DNA of 9,783 nucleotides from Anaerolineales bacterium (GTDB taxonomy: Bacteria; Chloroflexota; Anaerolineae; Anaerolineales; UBA6663), in NCBI GenBank assembly GCA_016789245.1, contig JAEURM010000053.1, forward strand, positions 1 through 9,783. The letters are read 5' to 3'. Of the stretch, positions 1 through 6,612 are shown one piece after another (positions within the stretch are counted from its first letter, which is position 1; the number at the start of each line of letters is the position of its first letter). Made by a program: the position numbers and the translations under genes. A model generated the notes under the pieces. It had not been told where the DNA came from. It saw nothing but the letters and a program-made list of their open reading frames with translations, and searched no databases.

Positions 1-164
1 TGTAGATTGGAATCTAGATTGGCGAGACAGGTGGCCGGTGTGCCGGTGCCAATCACTCCGGCGGCGCGGGCTACGAGCGTAGGGCGGGTGAGCGCAAAGA
101 TAACGAACAGCCCAAAGCCTAAGAGCGTGGCAGAGATGGCACGGCGAGGAAAGGACGGCTTCAT
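1..164 (-). CDS. Secreted protein, N-terminal part only (possible beta-helix surface protein)
   Basis: Only the first 54 codons are inside the window; the gene runs off the left edge. The product begins MKPSFPRRAISATLLGFGLF, a basic N-terminus (K2, R7, R8) followed by a hydrophobic stretch (about residues 10-26) and an ARA/AG cleavage region near residue 35, so a Sec signal peptide is likely. The mature start, GVIGTGTPATC, resembles the N-terminus of large Chloroflexota extracellular proteins with right-handed beta-helix or choice-of-anchor domains; that family link is from memory and rests on a short motif. The start is supported by an AGGAG at 171-175, 6 nt upstream. That site lies inside the last codons of the cyclase gene, whose TGA is separated from this ATG by one base, so the two genes are probably co-transcribed and translationally coupled. 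The body of the protein, and hence its function, cannot be seen. Confidence 0.75.
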   Translation of the reverse strand, partial: MKPSFPRRAISATLLGFGLFVIFALTRPTLVARAAGVIGTGTPATCLANLDSNL

Positions 165-165
165 A

Positions 166-3100
166 TCAGTCTCCTGGATTGGATGCTTCAATCAGTTGGG
201 AACGCAAAATTTGGGCCACGAGTAAATCATTCTTGGCTTCTAAACGGGCAAAAGTGGTGATGGCCGCTTCAAAAGCGGCGCGGGCTTCGGTGGGCCGGTT
301 CAACTGCGCTAACGCGCGCCCCAACAAAACGCGCGTACGCGCCAATTCATAATCATCCGCCACTTCGGCGAGCAAACTTTCACTGGCGCTCAACGCTTCT
401 AAAGCGGCTTCGGCTTTTTTCTGGCTGAGGGCAATTTCACCGCGCACGCGCAAGGCGGCCCCTTGCTCATTCTTCATGTTCAATTCTTGCGCCAAGCTCA
501 GTGCTTGCTCAACTTCGGCCAAGGCTTCATCCGTGCGTAAGCTAAACAATGCCGCGCGGGCCAAGTGACGGTGCAGTTCCGGCAGAAAATCACGGGATTT
601 GGTTTGCTCAAACAAACGCCGCGCCGCGCCGAGATGTTGCTCCGCCAGCGGGATGTTGTTCAGCTGTAGGTGCGTCTCACCTAGATTCATTTCCACCACG
701 CCCCGCACGGCGGGTGAGGCTGAAATCTTTTCAAACGTTTGGCGCGCAGAACTGTAATATTCCAACGCTTGTTTGAGTTGGCCTTGGTTACGGGCCACAC
801 CGGCCAAATTGCTGAGGGCCATGGTGGCGCGATACACATCCCCTAATTGCCCAAAGCTAGTGCGCGCTTGGCCGTACGCTTGCGCGGCGGCGGCCCATTG
901 GCCCAAACCAAAGTAAGCGTTGGCCATTAAATTGTTGGCCGTCGCTTGGCCTTGCACATCGCCCACCTGTTGGTATAGCGCCAAGGCATGTGTAAACAAC
1001 GTTACCGCTTCATTGGGGTTGTTGCGTAAACGCGTAATGCCCAGTAAGTTGCTGGCCCGGGCCACCACACGCTGGTCGCCCAATGTGCCACCCATGCGGC
1101 GCGCCGCTTCGCCTTCACGCGCGGCGGTTTCGTAATCACCTTGCCGCACATGAATTAGCGCGCCAATCAACGTCAGTTCAGCGGCCTCGGCAGTTTCGGC
1201 ACCGTTCAGCACCGCTAAGCCTTTGCCTATCCACTCAAAGGCGGCGGGGTAGTTGCCCCGCAATTCATTGATGCGGGCAAACCAGCGGCACGCACGCGCT
1301 TGAGCCGGCGGCTGGTTCTGCGCCACGGCTAAAGTGTGCGCGTGCTCTAAATGTTCCAGCGCCTTCTCATACTTGGCAGTGATGGTGAGCAATTCACCCA
1401 GTGCCAAATGAATCGCTAGCCGCTCATCCCCGTTTTCTTCGGCGGGCAGAGCGTCGGCGCTCTGCAAAGCTTTGTTGAAGTGGTCAACGGCTTCGGCGTT
1501 GGCAAACAAGCGTTGTGCTTGCTGGCCCGCCAGTGTTTGATACTTTAGCGCGCGTGGCCAGTCTTGGCCCAAAAAGGCATGGCGGGCCACAGCGGGGTAC
1601 ACGCTTTCATCTTCGGTCGTGCGGCCCTCAATGTACTCGGCAATTTGGCGGTGCACCTGCCGCCGGATGCGGGCCATGAGGCTCCCGTAAGAAACTTCCT
1701 GCATCAGGCCGTGGCGGAACGTAAACACACGCTCCGGCGCAGGCTGAGTTTCTTCCGCAATCTCGTATTCTTGTAAACGCTCCAAATTGGGGAATAGGCG
1801 CGCTTCATCCATTTCATTGGTTACGTGCGCCAGCACAGCGGTGTTAAATGAGCGGCCAATCACCGCCGCCACCTGCGCCGTGTTGCGGCTCGGCTCATCC
1901 AAGCCGTCCAGCCGCGTCATCATCACGCCTTCCAGCGTATCGGGTACTTGCAAGTTTTCTAGCACGCCGCTCACTTGCCACTCACCGCCCACTTCGCGCT
2001 TCAGCACGTTGTTTTCAATCAGCACGCGCAAAAGCTCTTCTAAATACAGCGGGTTGCCTTCCGTTTGATTGAGGATGAGTTGTTGAAAATCTACTGGCCA
2101 CTGCAACCGCGGCGTGAGGTGACCCAATAGTTGTTGGGTTTGTTCGGCGGGCAGGGGACTGAGTTCCACTTCTACATTGTTGGTGGCGTACTCTTGCGCG
2201 GCCTTCTCTTTAATTTGCCAGCACACTTTAGTGCGCTCGGGCCGGTACAGCAAAATCAGGCCCACCCGCGCACGGCTCACCAGCGGCATCAAGTATTCCA
2301 CCAAGCCGCGCGAGGCTTGGTCAATCCAGTGAATGTCTTCCAGCACCAGTAGAAGCGGCGGGGAGGGTGGCCGGCTGAGCGCTTCCACCAGCGCGCTCAC
2401 AGCAATAAATGTGCGGCGTTGCAAGGCTTCCGCGTCTAAGTAACGCACGCGGTTTTGCTGTTCCACATCTAAGTGTAGGTTGAGGAAGTTGGCGAGGTAC
2501 GGCAGATGCGCGGCGGCTTCTTCTGACTTGAACACGGCCGTGAGTGCGGCGCGCAGGCGTGGCCACGTATCCGCTTCGCTCGCACCAGAGGCCGCGCCAA
2601 TCAGCCGCCGGATAAGTTCTTGCACCGGCGCATAACTCACCGATTCGGTGTAGGAGAGGCACCGGCCCTCCACCCAGCGCACGGGCACGGTAGCTTCATT
2701 GGTGAGGTAGCGGCGTAATTCATCTGCTAGCCGCGTTTTGCCCAAGCCAGCTTCACCAATGATGGAAACAATTTGCCCGCGCCCGGCTTGTAATTGCCTT
2801 ACGGCCATAGTCAGCCGTTGCCACTCGCCTTCGCGGCCAATCAGCGGCGCGCGGAGCAGGGCATGTTCCCGCTCCGCACTGGCGGCGCGCGCACTATCCA
2901 CATTAAAAATAGAAACTGGCTCGGCTTTGCCCTTCAGCCGCACTTCACCTTGCGGCGTAAAGTTGAAGAGCGTTTGCACACGGCGTTGCAAAGCTTGGCT
3001 CACAATAATGTGTTCCGCCCGTGCCACAGACATGAGGCGTGCGGCCAAGTTCACCTCATCTCCAATTACGCTGTACTCACGGCGGGCGCGCGTGCCCACG

Positions 3101-4419
3101 TAACCGGCAAACACGTTGCCAAAATTCACGCCAATGTGTTGATACAAGGAAGAGGGAAGTAAGCTTAACGAAGGAGTTTCTCCCTGCTTCCTGCCTCCTT
3201 CTTCCTTCAATACTTCTTGCATAAGTAGCGCGGCCCGGATGGCGCGTTCGGCATCATCTTCATGTGCCACCGGCGCACCAAATAACGCCACTAATTTATC
3301 ACCGTGATCATACAAATCAATTTTGTTAATCACGCCGCCAAAACCCTGTATGGCTTCTGCCATGCGCGTGAAGTAGCGGTTGAGGGTAGCCGTAATGGTG
3401 GCTTCATGGCCCGGGCCAAGCCGGTCGGCAAAATCGCCGAGGCCGTGAACATTGGCAAATAGCACGGCCACTAAACGATGCTCACCCTCAAAGCCTAAAA
3501 TTTGTGTGGTAACGATGAGTCGCGAGAGCAGGCCAGCCGGCAAATACGGCGTGAGCGTATCCAACACTTGGGTGGCGCGGCGTAAGCCGTCCGGCGTGGC
3601 TTCAAATTGCAGGCGCGTCTCTTGCGTGCCCGCCGGGGAAGCATCGGGTGCGTCCAACTGTTCCACCACAAAGTAGCCGGGGGCGGTGGCCGATGGCACA
3701 GCACGGCACGGGCGGCCAATGGCTTTAAGTGTGGCTTCATCCAAAATCACTTGCCCGGCTTGGGCCGCACTCTCGGCGGCGGCAGTAAGGTTTACGTCGC
3801 GGCCAAAGAGCGCAGATTCCATGCCCGCCGCGTTGCCTAGTTGCGCCGCAAAAAAACGTCCCCGGTGCAGGCCCACTTTCATCCGTAAGGGAAACGTGCC
3901 TTGCGAGGTTTTCGTCTCAGCAAACTCTTGCATGGCGGCCTGCATGGCCAGCGCGGCATCGGTAGCGCGCAGGGCGCTTTCCGGCTCGGGGAATAGGCCC
4001 AGCATGGCGTCACCGCCAAACTTCATCACTTGGCCACGGTTGGCGTGCAGAATGGCCACCATTACGCTCAGGTAGCGATTGACGACGGCGGTGATTTCTT
4101 CCGCGCCCTCGCGGCCACTGCGGCTGAGTTTTTCAGACATGGCGGTGAAACCACTGATATCCGCAAACAGCAGAGTGCCTTCCACAAACTGCCCGGCGGG
4201 TTGGCCGGGGGCGGGGGCATTGGCCAGCCGCGTCACTAAATCGGCCGGAAGATACGCGGAGGTAGTTTCAGCCAGCCGATTGAGGCGGCCCGCACACTGC
4301 TGAAGCAGGGCGGGTGGCGGCGCTTGCAAATCAAATTGCAGGGCTTCGGTGAGCGAGGCGGGCAAATAGCGGCGCAAGCCCTGAACATCAGCGGTGGTTA
4401 ACAAAACGTTGTTGGGCAT
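166..4419 (-). CDS. Soluble adenylyl cyclase-like protein: two class III cyclase domains, AAA-type ATPase, TPR repeats
   Basis: A 1417-residue cytoplasmic protein without signal peptide or membrane segments. Cyclase domain 1 (about 77-255) has FADISGFTAM with metal Asp D87, MKFGGDAML with K133 and second metal Asp D137, and N210, but no Arg in 208-222. Cyclase domain 2 (about 312-507) has FANV (N323 where the metal Asp belongs), INKIDLYDHGDK (K366, D374), S450 and VNLAARLM (N457, R461). Metals would come from domain 1 and base/transition-state residues from domain 2, giving one active site as in animal sAC (ADCY10), which also carries NTPase and TPR-like regions. The ATPase (about 525-915) has Walker A GEAGLGKT (555-562), Walker B LLLVLEDIHWID (689-700) and TEGNPLYLEEL (786-796), an AAA_16/STAND-type signature. 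TPR-like helices fill about 940-1400. It probably makes cAMP under control of the ATPase/TPR part; the stimulus is unknown. Its TGA lies one base before the next gene. Confidence 0.95.
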   Translation of the reverse strand: MPNNVLLTTADVQGLRRYLPASLTEALQFDLQAPPPALLQQCAGRLNRLAETTSAYLPADLVTRLANAPAPGQPAGQFVEGTLLFADISGFTAMSEKLSRSGREGAEEITAVVNRYLSVMVAILHANRGQVMKFGGDAMLGLFPEPESALRATDAALAMQAAMQEFAETKTSQGTFPLRMKVGLHRGRFFAAQLGNAAGMESALFGRDVNLTAAAESAAQAGQVILDEATLKAIGRPCRAVPSATAPGYFVVEQLDAPDASPAGTQETRLQFEATPDGLRRATQVLDTLTPYLPAGLLSRLIVTTQILGFEGEHRLVAVLFANVHGLGDFADRLGPGHEATITATLNRYFTRMAEAIQGFGGVINKIDLYDHGDKLVALFGAPVAHEDDAERAIRAALLMQEVLKEEGGRKQGETPSLSLLPSSLYQHIGVNFGNVFAGYVGTRARREYSVIGDEVNLAARLMSVARAEHIIVSQALQRRVQTLFNFTPQGEVRLKGKAEPVSIFNVDSARAASAEREHALLRAPLIGREGEWQRLTMAVRQLQAGRGQIVSIIGEAGLGKTRLADELRRYLTNEATVPVRWVEGRCLSYTESVSYAPVQELIRRLIGAASGASEADTWPRLRAALTAVFKSEEAAAHLPYLANFLNLHLDVEQQNRVRYLDAEALQRRTFIAVSALVEALSRPPSPPLLLVLEDIHWIDQASRGLVEYLMPLVSRARVGLILLYRPERTKVCWQIKEKAAQEYATNNVEVELSPLPAEQTQQLLGHLTPRLQWPVDFQQLILNQTEGNPLYLEELLRVLIENNVLKREVGGEWQVSGVLENLQVPDTLEGVMMTRLDGLDEPSRNTAQVAAVIGRSFNTAVLAHVTNEMDEARLFPNLERLQEYEIAEETQPAPERVFTFRHGLMQEVSYGSLMARIRRQVHRQIAEYIEGRTTEDESVYPAVARHAFLGQDWPRALKYQTLAGQQAQRLFANAEAVDHFNKALQSADALPAEENGDERLAIHLALGELLTITAKYEKALEHLEHAHTLAVAQNQPPAQARACRWFARINELRGNYPAAFEWIGKGLAVLNGAETAEAAELTLIGALIHVRQGDYETAAREGEAARRMGGTLGDQRVVARASNLLGITRLRNNPNEAVTLFTHALALYQQVGDVQGQATANNLMANAYFGLGQWAAAAQAYGQARTSFGQLGDVYRATMALSNLAGVARNQGQLKQALEYYSSARQTFEKISASPAVRGVVEMNLGETHLQLNNIPLAEQHLGAARRLFEQTKSRDFLPELHRHLARAALFSLRTDEALAEVEQALSLAQELNMKNEQGAALRVRGEIALSQKKAEAALEALSASESLLAEVADDYELARTRVLLGRALAQLNRPTEARAAFEAAITTFARLEAKNDLLVAQILRSQLIEASNPGD
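3145..3207. repeat. Low-complexity purine/pyrimidine insertion inside cyclase domain 2
   Basis: This stretch encodes residues 405-425 of the cyclase protein (KEEGGRKQGETPSLSLLPSSL). Read on the minus strand it is a purine-rich run (AAGGAAGAAGGAGG and similar) followed by a pyrimidine-rich run (CTTCCCTCTTCC), so the two ends form an imperfect inverted repeat. Codon use and base composition differ sharply from the flanks. The position lies between the helix ending RAALLMQ and the strand HIGVNFGNVFAG, a place where the cyclase fold tolerates a loop. It looks like an in-frame insertion of a dispersed simple repeat; that origin is an inference. Confidence 0.55.
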
Positions 4420-4431
4420 GGTGCATTTAGG

Positions 4432-4460
4432 ATTATACGTGACCCATGAGCCAAGTTAAA
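4432..4460 (-). promoter_or_regulatory. Sigma70-type promoter for the cyclase gene, near-leaderless
   Basis: On the minus strand a perfect TATAAT (4437 down to 4432) is preceded, after a 17-nt spacer, by TTTAAC (4460 to 4455), which matches three of six positions of the -35 consensus. Transcription would begin around 4424-4426, only some 5-7 nt before the ATG at 4419. No Shine-Dalgarno sequence is visible between the two, so the mRNA may be leaderless or nearly so. An out-of-frame ATG (4426-4424) precedes the real start. The promoter separates the cyclase unit from the lipoprotein gene upstream. Confidence 0.55.
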
Positions 4461-4503
4461 CGGGACTTTTACCGGATGTGTTGGTGGGTGGTTGGTTTTG
4501 GGG

Positions 4504-4572
4504 CACGGATGAACGCGGGCGCTTCGCGCACACGGATATTTTTAACCGTGTTCTTTCGTGTTTATCCGTGTC
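4504..4572. repeat. CACGGAT-type repeat cluster with a 9-bp inverted repeat after the lipoprotein gene
   Basis: CACGGAT occurs at 4504-4510 and 4531-4537, and its reverse complement ATCCGTG at 4564-4570. The arms ACACGGATA (4530-4538) and TATCCGTGT (4563-4571) are perfect 9-bp inverted repeats around a 24-nt loop, which itself holds two CGTGTT copies. The cluster begins a few bases after the TAA of the lipoprotein gene. It could end that transcript, but there is no T-tract on the minus strand directly after the second arm. It resembles a type of intergenic repeat I recall from environmental bacterial genomes. The rest of the 4420-4575 gap holds only the cyclase promoter. Confidence 0.6.
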
Positions 4573-4575
4573 CTA

Positions 4576-5253
4576 TTACGGCAACGGAATCACTTCAATG
4601 GTGACGAAAACGGAAGTGCCGAAGAGATTGCCTTGCGGGTCACGCGCTTGCCAGCGGCCGGTGTAGGTGCCGGGTGCATCGGGCGCGCGCATGGGAATTT
4701 CCCATACGGCGGGTGTGTTGGCCCGCGCCGGATACAGCGCAAACTCAGTTTGCGCGGTGACGCCGGGTGCGCCGGTGAGCGGCTCCCCACTGATGAAGAC
4801 CAAACGGTAGCCCGGCCCCCAATCACAACTGCCGGAGTTCTTCACGCTCCACTTTTTCACCAGCGTTTGGCCGGGCAAATATTGAGCGCCATCGGGAACC
4901 GTTAAATCCGCCAAAAATTCAGCCGCGCTGGTACAGGCTGGCGTGGCCGTAACTTCTGGCGTGGCCGAGAGTAGAACGCGGCCCGGAGTAGCCGTTGGCC
5001 CCGCCAGCGTCACTTCAATCACTGGCGTAATGGTTGGCTCACTGGATGGCGTGGCCGTAGCCGCCAGCGTGGCGGGCGCACTGGTAGGCAAGGGCGGCAG
5101 TGGCGTTAGCACAGAAATGGGCGTAGGTGGTGCGCAGGCGGCGAGGGTGATGAGTGAAATGAGAAACGAGACGCGTAAAACGTGATACGTGATACGTGAA
5201 AGCAAATGAAAATTTGAAGACATCTCACGCTTCACATTTGCCGATGGACTCAT
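4576..5253 (-). CDS. Lipoprotein with Pro/Thr-rich linker and NBR1-type Ig-like domain
   Basis: A 225-residue exported protein. Residues 11-40 form a lipoprotein signal peptide ending in the lipobox LAAC, with the lipidated Cys at C40. Residues 41-106 are a Pro/Thr/Ala linker typical of surface-tethered proteins. Residues 107-222 match the Ig-like fold named after the NBR1 protein: ACTSAAEFLADLTVPDG, then LPGQTLVKKWSVKNSG-CDWGPGYRLVF, ending in a GTYTGRWQARDPQGNLFGTSVFVTIEV strand pattern. C107 and C143 are placed to form a disulfide. Such domains are common on Chloroflexota surface proteins and are thought to bind other proteins or glycans; no enzyme activity is expected. The ATG at 5253 is 2 nt after the VOC stop but has no clear ribosome site. 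M11 (5223) or a GTG at codon 7 are credible alternative starts that give a more ordinary signal peptide. Part of the signal sequence is encoded by a short repeat. Confidence 0.9.
   Translation of the reverse strand: MSPSANVKREMSSNFHLLSRITYHVLRVSFLISLITLAACAPPTPISVLTPLPPLPTSAPATLAATATPSSEPTITPVIEVTLAGPTATPGRVLLSATPEVTATPACTSAAEFLADLTVPDGAQYLPGQTLVKKWSVKNSGSCDWGPGYRLVFISGEPLTGAPGVTAQTEFALYPARANTPAVWEIPMRAPDAPGTYTGRWQARDPQGNLFGTSVFVTIEVIPLP
5142..5245. repeat. Low-complexity repeat island with ACGTGAT heptamers, overlapping the lipoprotein 5' end
   Basis: On the plus strand the unit ACGTGAT is repeated in tandem at 5180-5186 and 5187-5193, followed by the variant ACGTGAA at 5194-5200. To one side (5142-5175) lie runs of GATGAGTGAAATGAGAAACGAG type. 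To the other, GCAAATG (5202-5208) and CATTTGC (5235-5241) form an inverted pair. The three heptamers span 21 bp, so the repeat keeps the lipoprotein frame and encodes part of the signal peptide (about SRITYHVLR). A single ACGTGAT copy followed by a degenerate one recurs at 5728-5741. Confidence 0.6.
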
Positions 5254-5255
5254 GC

Positions 5256-5666
5256 TTAGTGTTCGTGGTGCGCATGGCCCAAATCAACCACGGGCGGTGC
5301 GAAGGGGGCATACAGTTCAATGGGGTTGCCTTCGGGATCTTGCAGGCGGGCAAAGCGGCCATAATCTTCTTGCACCCGTTCAACGGTGATGCCCGCCCGC
5401 TCCAGCCCGCCCACAAAAATATCGTAATCATCCACGCGGTAGGTGAGCATGGCAGAACGCGGCCCGGCGGGCAGGGCTTGCGGCGCTTGGAAGATAGCAA
5501 ACTGAAACGTAAAGCCGGAGTGCGCGTCTTCAATCTCGCCGTAAAAGTTGCCATCATCGGCATTTTCTAGCGTTACTAATCCCAACCATTTGTGATACCA
5601 CGCCGCCAGCGCCTTCGGGTCAGCGGCATATAAAACTAAGGCGTTCAAACCAACAATGCGGGCCAT
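5256..5666 (-). CDS. VOC superfamily protein (glyoxalase/bleomycin-resistance fold)
   Basis: A 136-residue protein with the paired beta-alpha-beta-beta-beta modules of the vicinal oxygen chelate fold. The first module is GLNALVLYAADPKALAAWYHKWLGL (6-30); the second ends in RLQDPEGNPIELYAP (107-121). In the family, metal ligands usually include a His in the first strand and a Glu at the end of the second module. Here the Glu is present (E117), but the first-strand position is A9 rather than His, so a standard metal site is incomplete and the protein may bind a ligand rather than catalyse. The C-terminus is His-rich (HAHHEH, 131-136). The ATG at 5666 has only a distant GGGAG (12 nt away) as a possible ribosome site. 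The stop is 2 nt before the lipoprotein ATG. The substrate cannot be named. Confidence 0.9.
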   Translation of the reverse strand: MARIVGLNALVLYAADPKALAAWYHKWLGLVTLENADDGNFYGEIEDAHSGFTFQFAIFQAPQALPAGPRSAMLTYRVDDYDIFVGGLERAGITVERVQEDYGRFARLQDPEGNPIELYAPFAPPVVDLGHAHHEH

Positions 5667-5727
5667 AAATTCACACTACTCCCAAATGAGATGGGAACAT
5701 TGTGGCGCAGAGTGCGAGGAGAGTCAA

Positions 5728-5757
5728 ACGTGATATGTGGGGCCGAATGCTTCGCCC
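5728..5757. repeat. Heptamer remnant and GGGCGAA hairpin between membrane-protein and VOC genes
   Basis: An ACGTGAT copy (5728-5734) followed by ATGTGGG recalls the heptamer array inside the lipoprotein gene. Next to it, GGGCCGAATGCTTCGCCC (5740-5757) can fold as a short hairpin: CGAA pairs with TTCG across a TGC loop and GGG with CCC, with one bulged base. It begins 8 bp beyond the stop codon of the 92-residue membrane protein, so it may act as a weak transcript end or be a dispersed repeat. No T-tract follows it on the minus strand. The rest of the 5667-5765 gap shows no clear promoter. Confidence 0.45.
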
Positions 5758-5765
5758 TAGCGGCG

Positions 5766-6044
5766 TTACCGGCGGGCCAACAACGCCAACAAAAACGCGG
5801 CGTAAGTAAGCCCAGCGCCTAATCCTAAAACGTTGCCCACACCGGGCCAGCCGAGGGCCAGAGCAAAACACCAGCCCGCCAAAAACACCCATACCAACGC
5901 GTGCCCCCACCGGAGCAGAAAGCGGCGCGGGCCAGTGGCGGTTTGGAGTGGTTTTTTGGGAACAAGGAACGTAAACACGGCGGCGATGGCTAAACAAATG
6001 CCGCCCCACACCCACACCGGCCATCCTAAAAAGTTTTCAGCCAT
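5766..6044 (-). CDS. Small integral membrane protein, unknown function
   Basis: A 92-residue hydrophobic protein with three predicted membrane segments (about residues 8-28, 46-65 and 70-89). Basic stretches lie between the first two (KK at 30-31, RR at 40-41) and at the C-terminus (RR, 91-92). By the positive-inside rule the loop at 30-45 would be cytoplasmic, as would the C-terminus. Its ATG lies inside the last codons of the preceding membrane-protein gene (8-nt overlap), which suggests coupled translation and possibly a joint function. No family was recognised and no catalytic motif is visible. Confidence 0.75.
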   Translation of the reverse strand: MAENFLGWPVWVWGGICLAIAAVFTFLVPKKPLQTATGPRRFLLRWGHALVWVFLAGWCFALALGWPGVGNVLGLGAGLTYAAFLLALLARR

Positions 6045-6603
6045 GTTTCACTTCGCCACGCCCCATAAATCTTTGCGCGGCCAACATGGTGAAGGATAAA
6101 ACGATGATGGGCAAACAGGCAAATCCCACCGTTTGCTTAAACTGGGTGGCAATGCTGGCTAAATCGGCCAGCACGGGGGCCTCAGCGGGAAAGAGGTTGA
6201 GCATGGCTAGCAGGCTGAAATTCTCAATTAATTCACCCACGCCCGCTAGTGATGGAAGCCAAATAAGCCATTGCATGGCATGGCCAGCCGGAAATAAACG
6301 GCGGAGGGTGTAGGTGAGGGCCAGCGTAAACGCGATGACGGTTAACGCGGCGTTCACCAAATCTAGCCACTGAAAGTTTTGGTACAACGCCCGCCCCGCC
6401 TCACCCAAAATAAAAATGCGGTTGTAGCCTTCCTTGGCCGTGTAGCCAAACAGCTCTTCCAGCAAATCTAAACTGCCGCTGGCGGCGCGCAAAAGCTGAT
6501 ACGGGCCAAAGTTAAAGAAGAGCAAGCTGAATGCCAGCCACACCGCAAGGGCAAAGGTCACGTTCCGGCCTGTGGCGAGCTTGAGAAGCCAAGTGGGGGG
6601 CAT
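6037..6603 (-). CDS. Four-helix integral membrane protein, unknown function
   Basis: A 188-residue protein with four likely membrane segments (about residues 13-32, 81-100, 110-137 and 154-178) and a longer external or cytoplasmic segment between the first two. Conserved-looking pieces are FGYTAKEGYNRIFILGEAGRALYQNFQWLDLV (52-83) and an acidic, Asn-containing helix GVGELIENFSLLAML (121-135). The pattern 'GY-x-EE..., RALY..., LD..., ENF' recalls an uncharacterised family of bacterial membrane proteins, but I cannot give it a name. There is no good Shine-Dalgarno sequence: the ATG follows the 16-bp inverted repeat at 6613-6645 by only 9 nt, so initiation may depend on that structure. Its 3' end overlaps the next membrane-protein gene by 8 nt. 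Confidence 0.8.
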   Translation of the reverse strand: MPPTWLLKLATGRNVTFALAVWLAFSLLFFNFGPYQLLRAASGSLDLLEELFGYTAKEGYNRIFILGEAGRALYQNFQWLDLVNAALTVIAFTLALTYTLRRLFPAGHAMQWLIWLPSLAGVGELIENFSLLAMLNLFPAEAPVLADLASIATQFKQTVGFACLPIIVLSFTMLAAQRFMGRGEVKHG

Positions 6604-6612
6604 GATTGTGAT

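Noticed and set aside
2738..3162. Plus-strand open frames of about 120 codons
   Set aside because: They lie opposite conserved cyclase and ATPase coding sequence, have no recognisable domains and no ribosome sites, and overlap each other; they are antisense shadows.
4530..4571. Intrinsic terminator formed by the CACGGAT inverted repeat
   Set aside because: The stem is only 9 bp with a 24-nt loop and no T-tract follows on the minus strand, so it is listed as a repeat rather than a terminator.
5180..5200. CRISPR-like array
   Set aside because: The unit is 7 bp, in direct tandem without spacers, and no cas gene is nearby.
5671..6024. 117-codon minus-strand open frame overlapping the 92-residue membrane protein
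   Set aside because: It is in another frame of the same region, Arg- and Val-rich without clear domains; the 92-residue frame has clean membrane segments and a coupled start.
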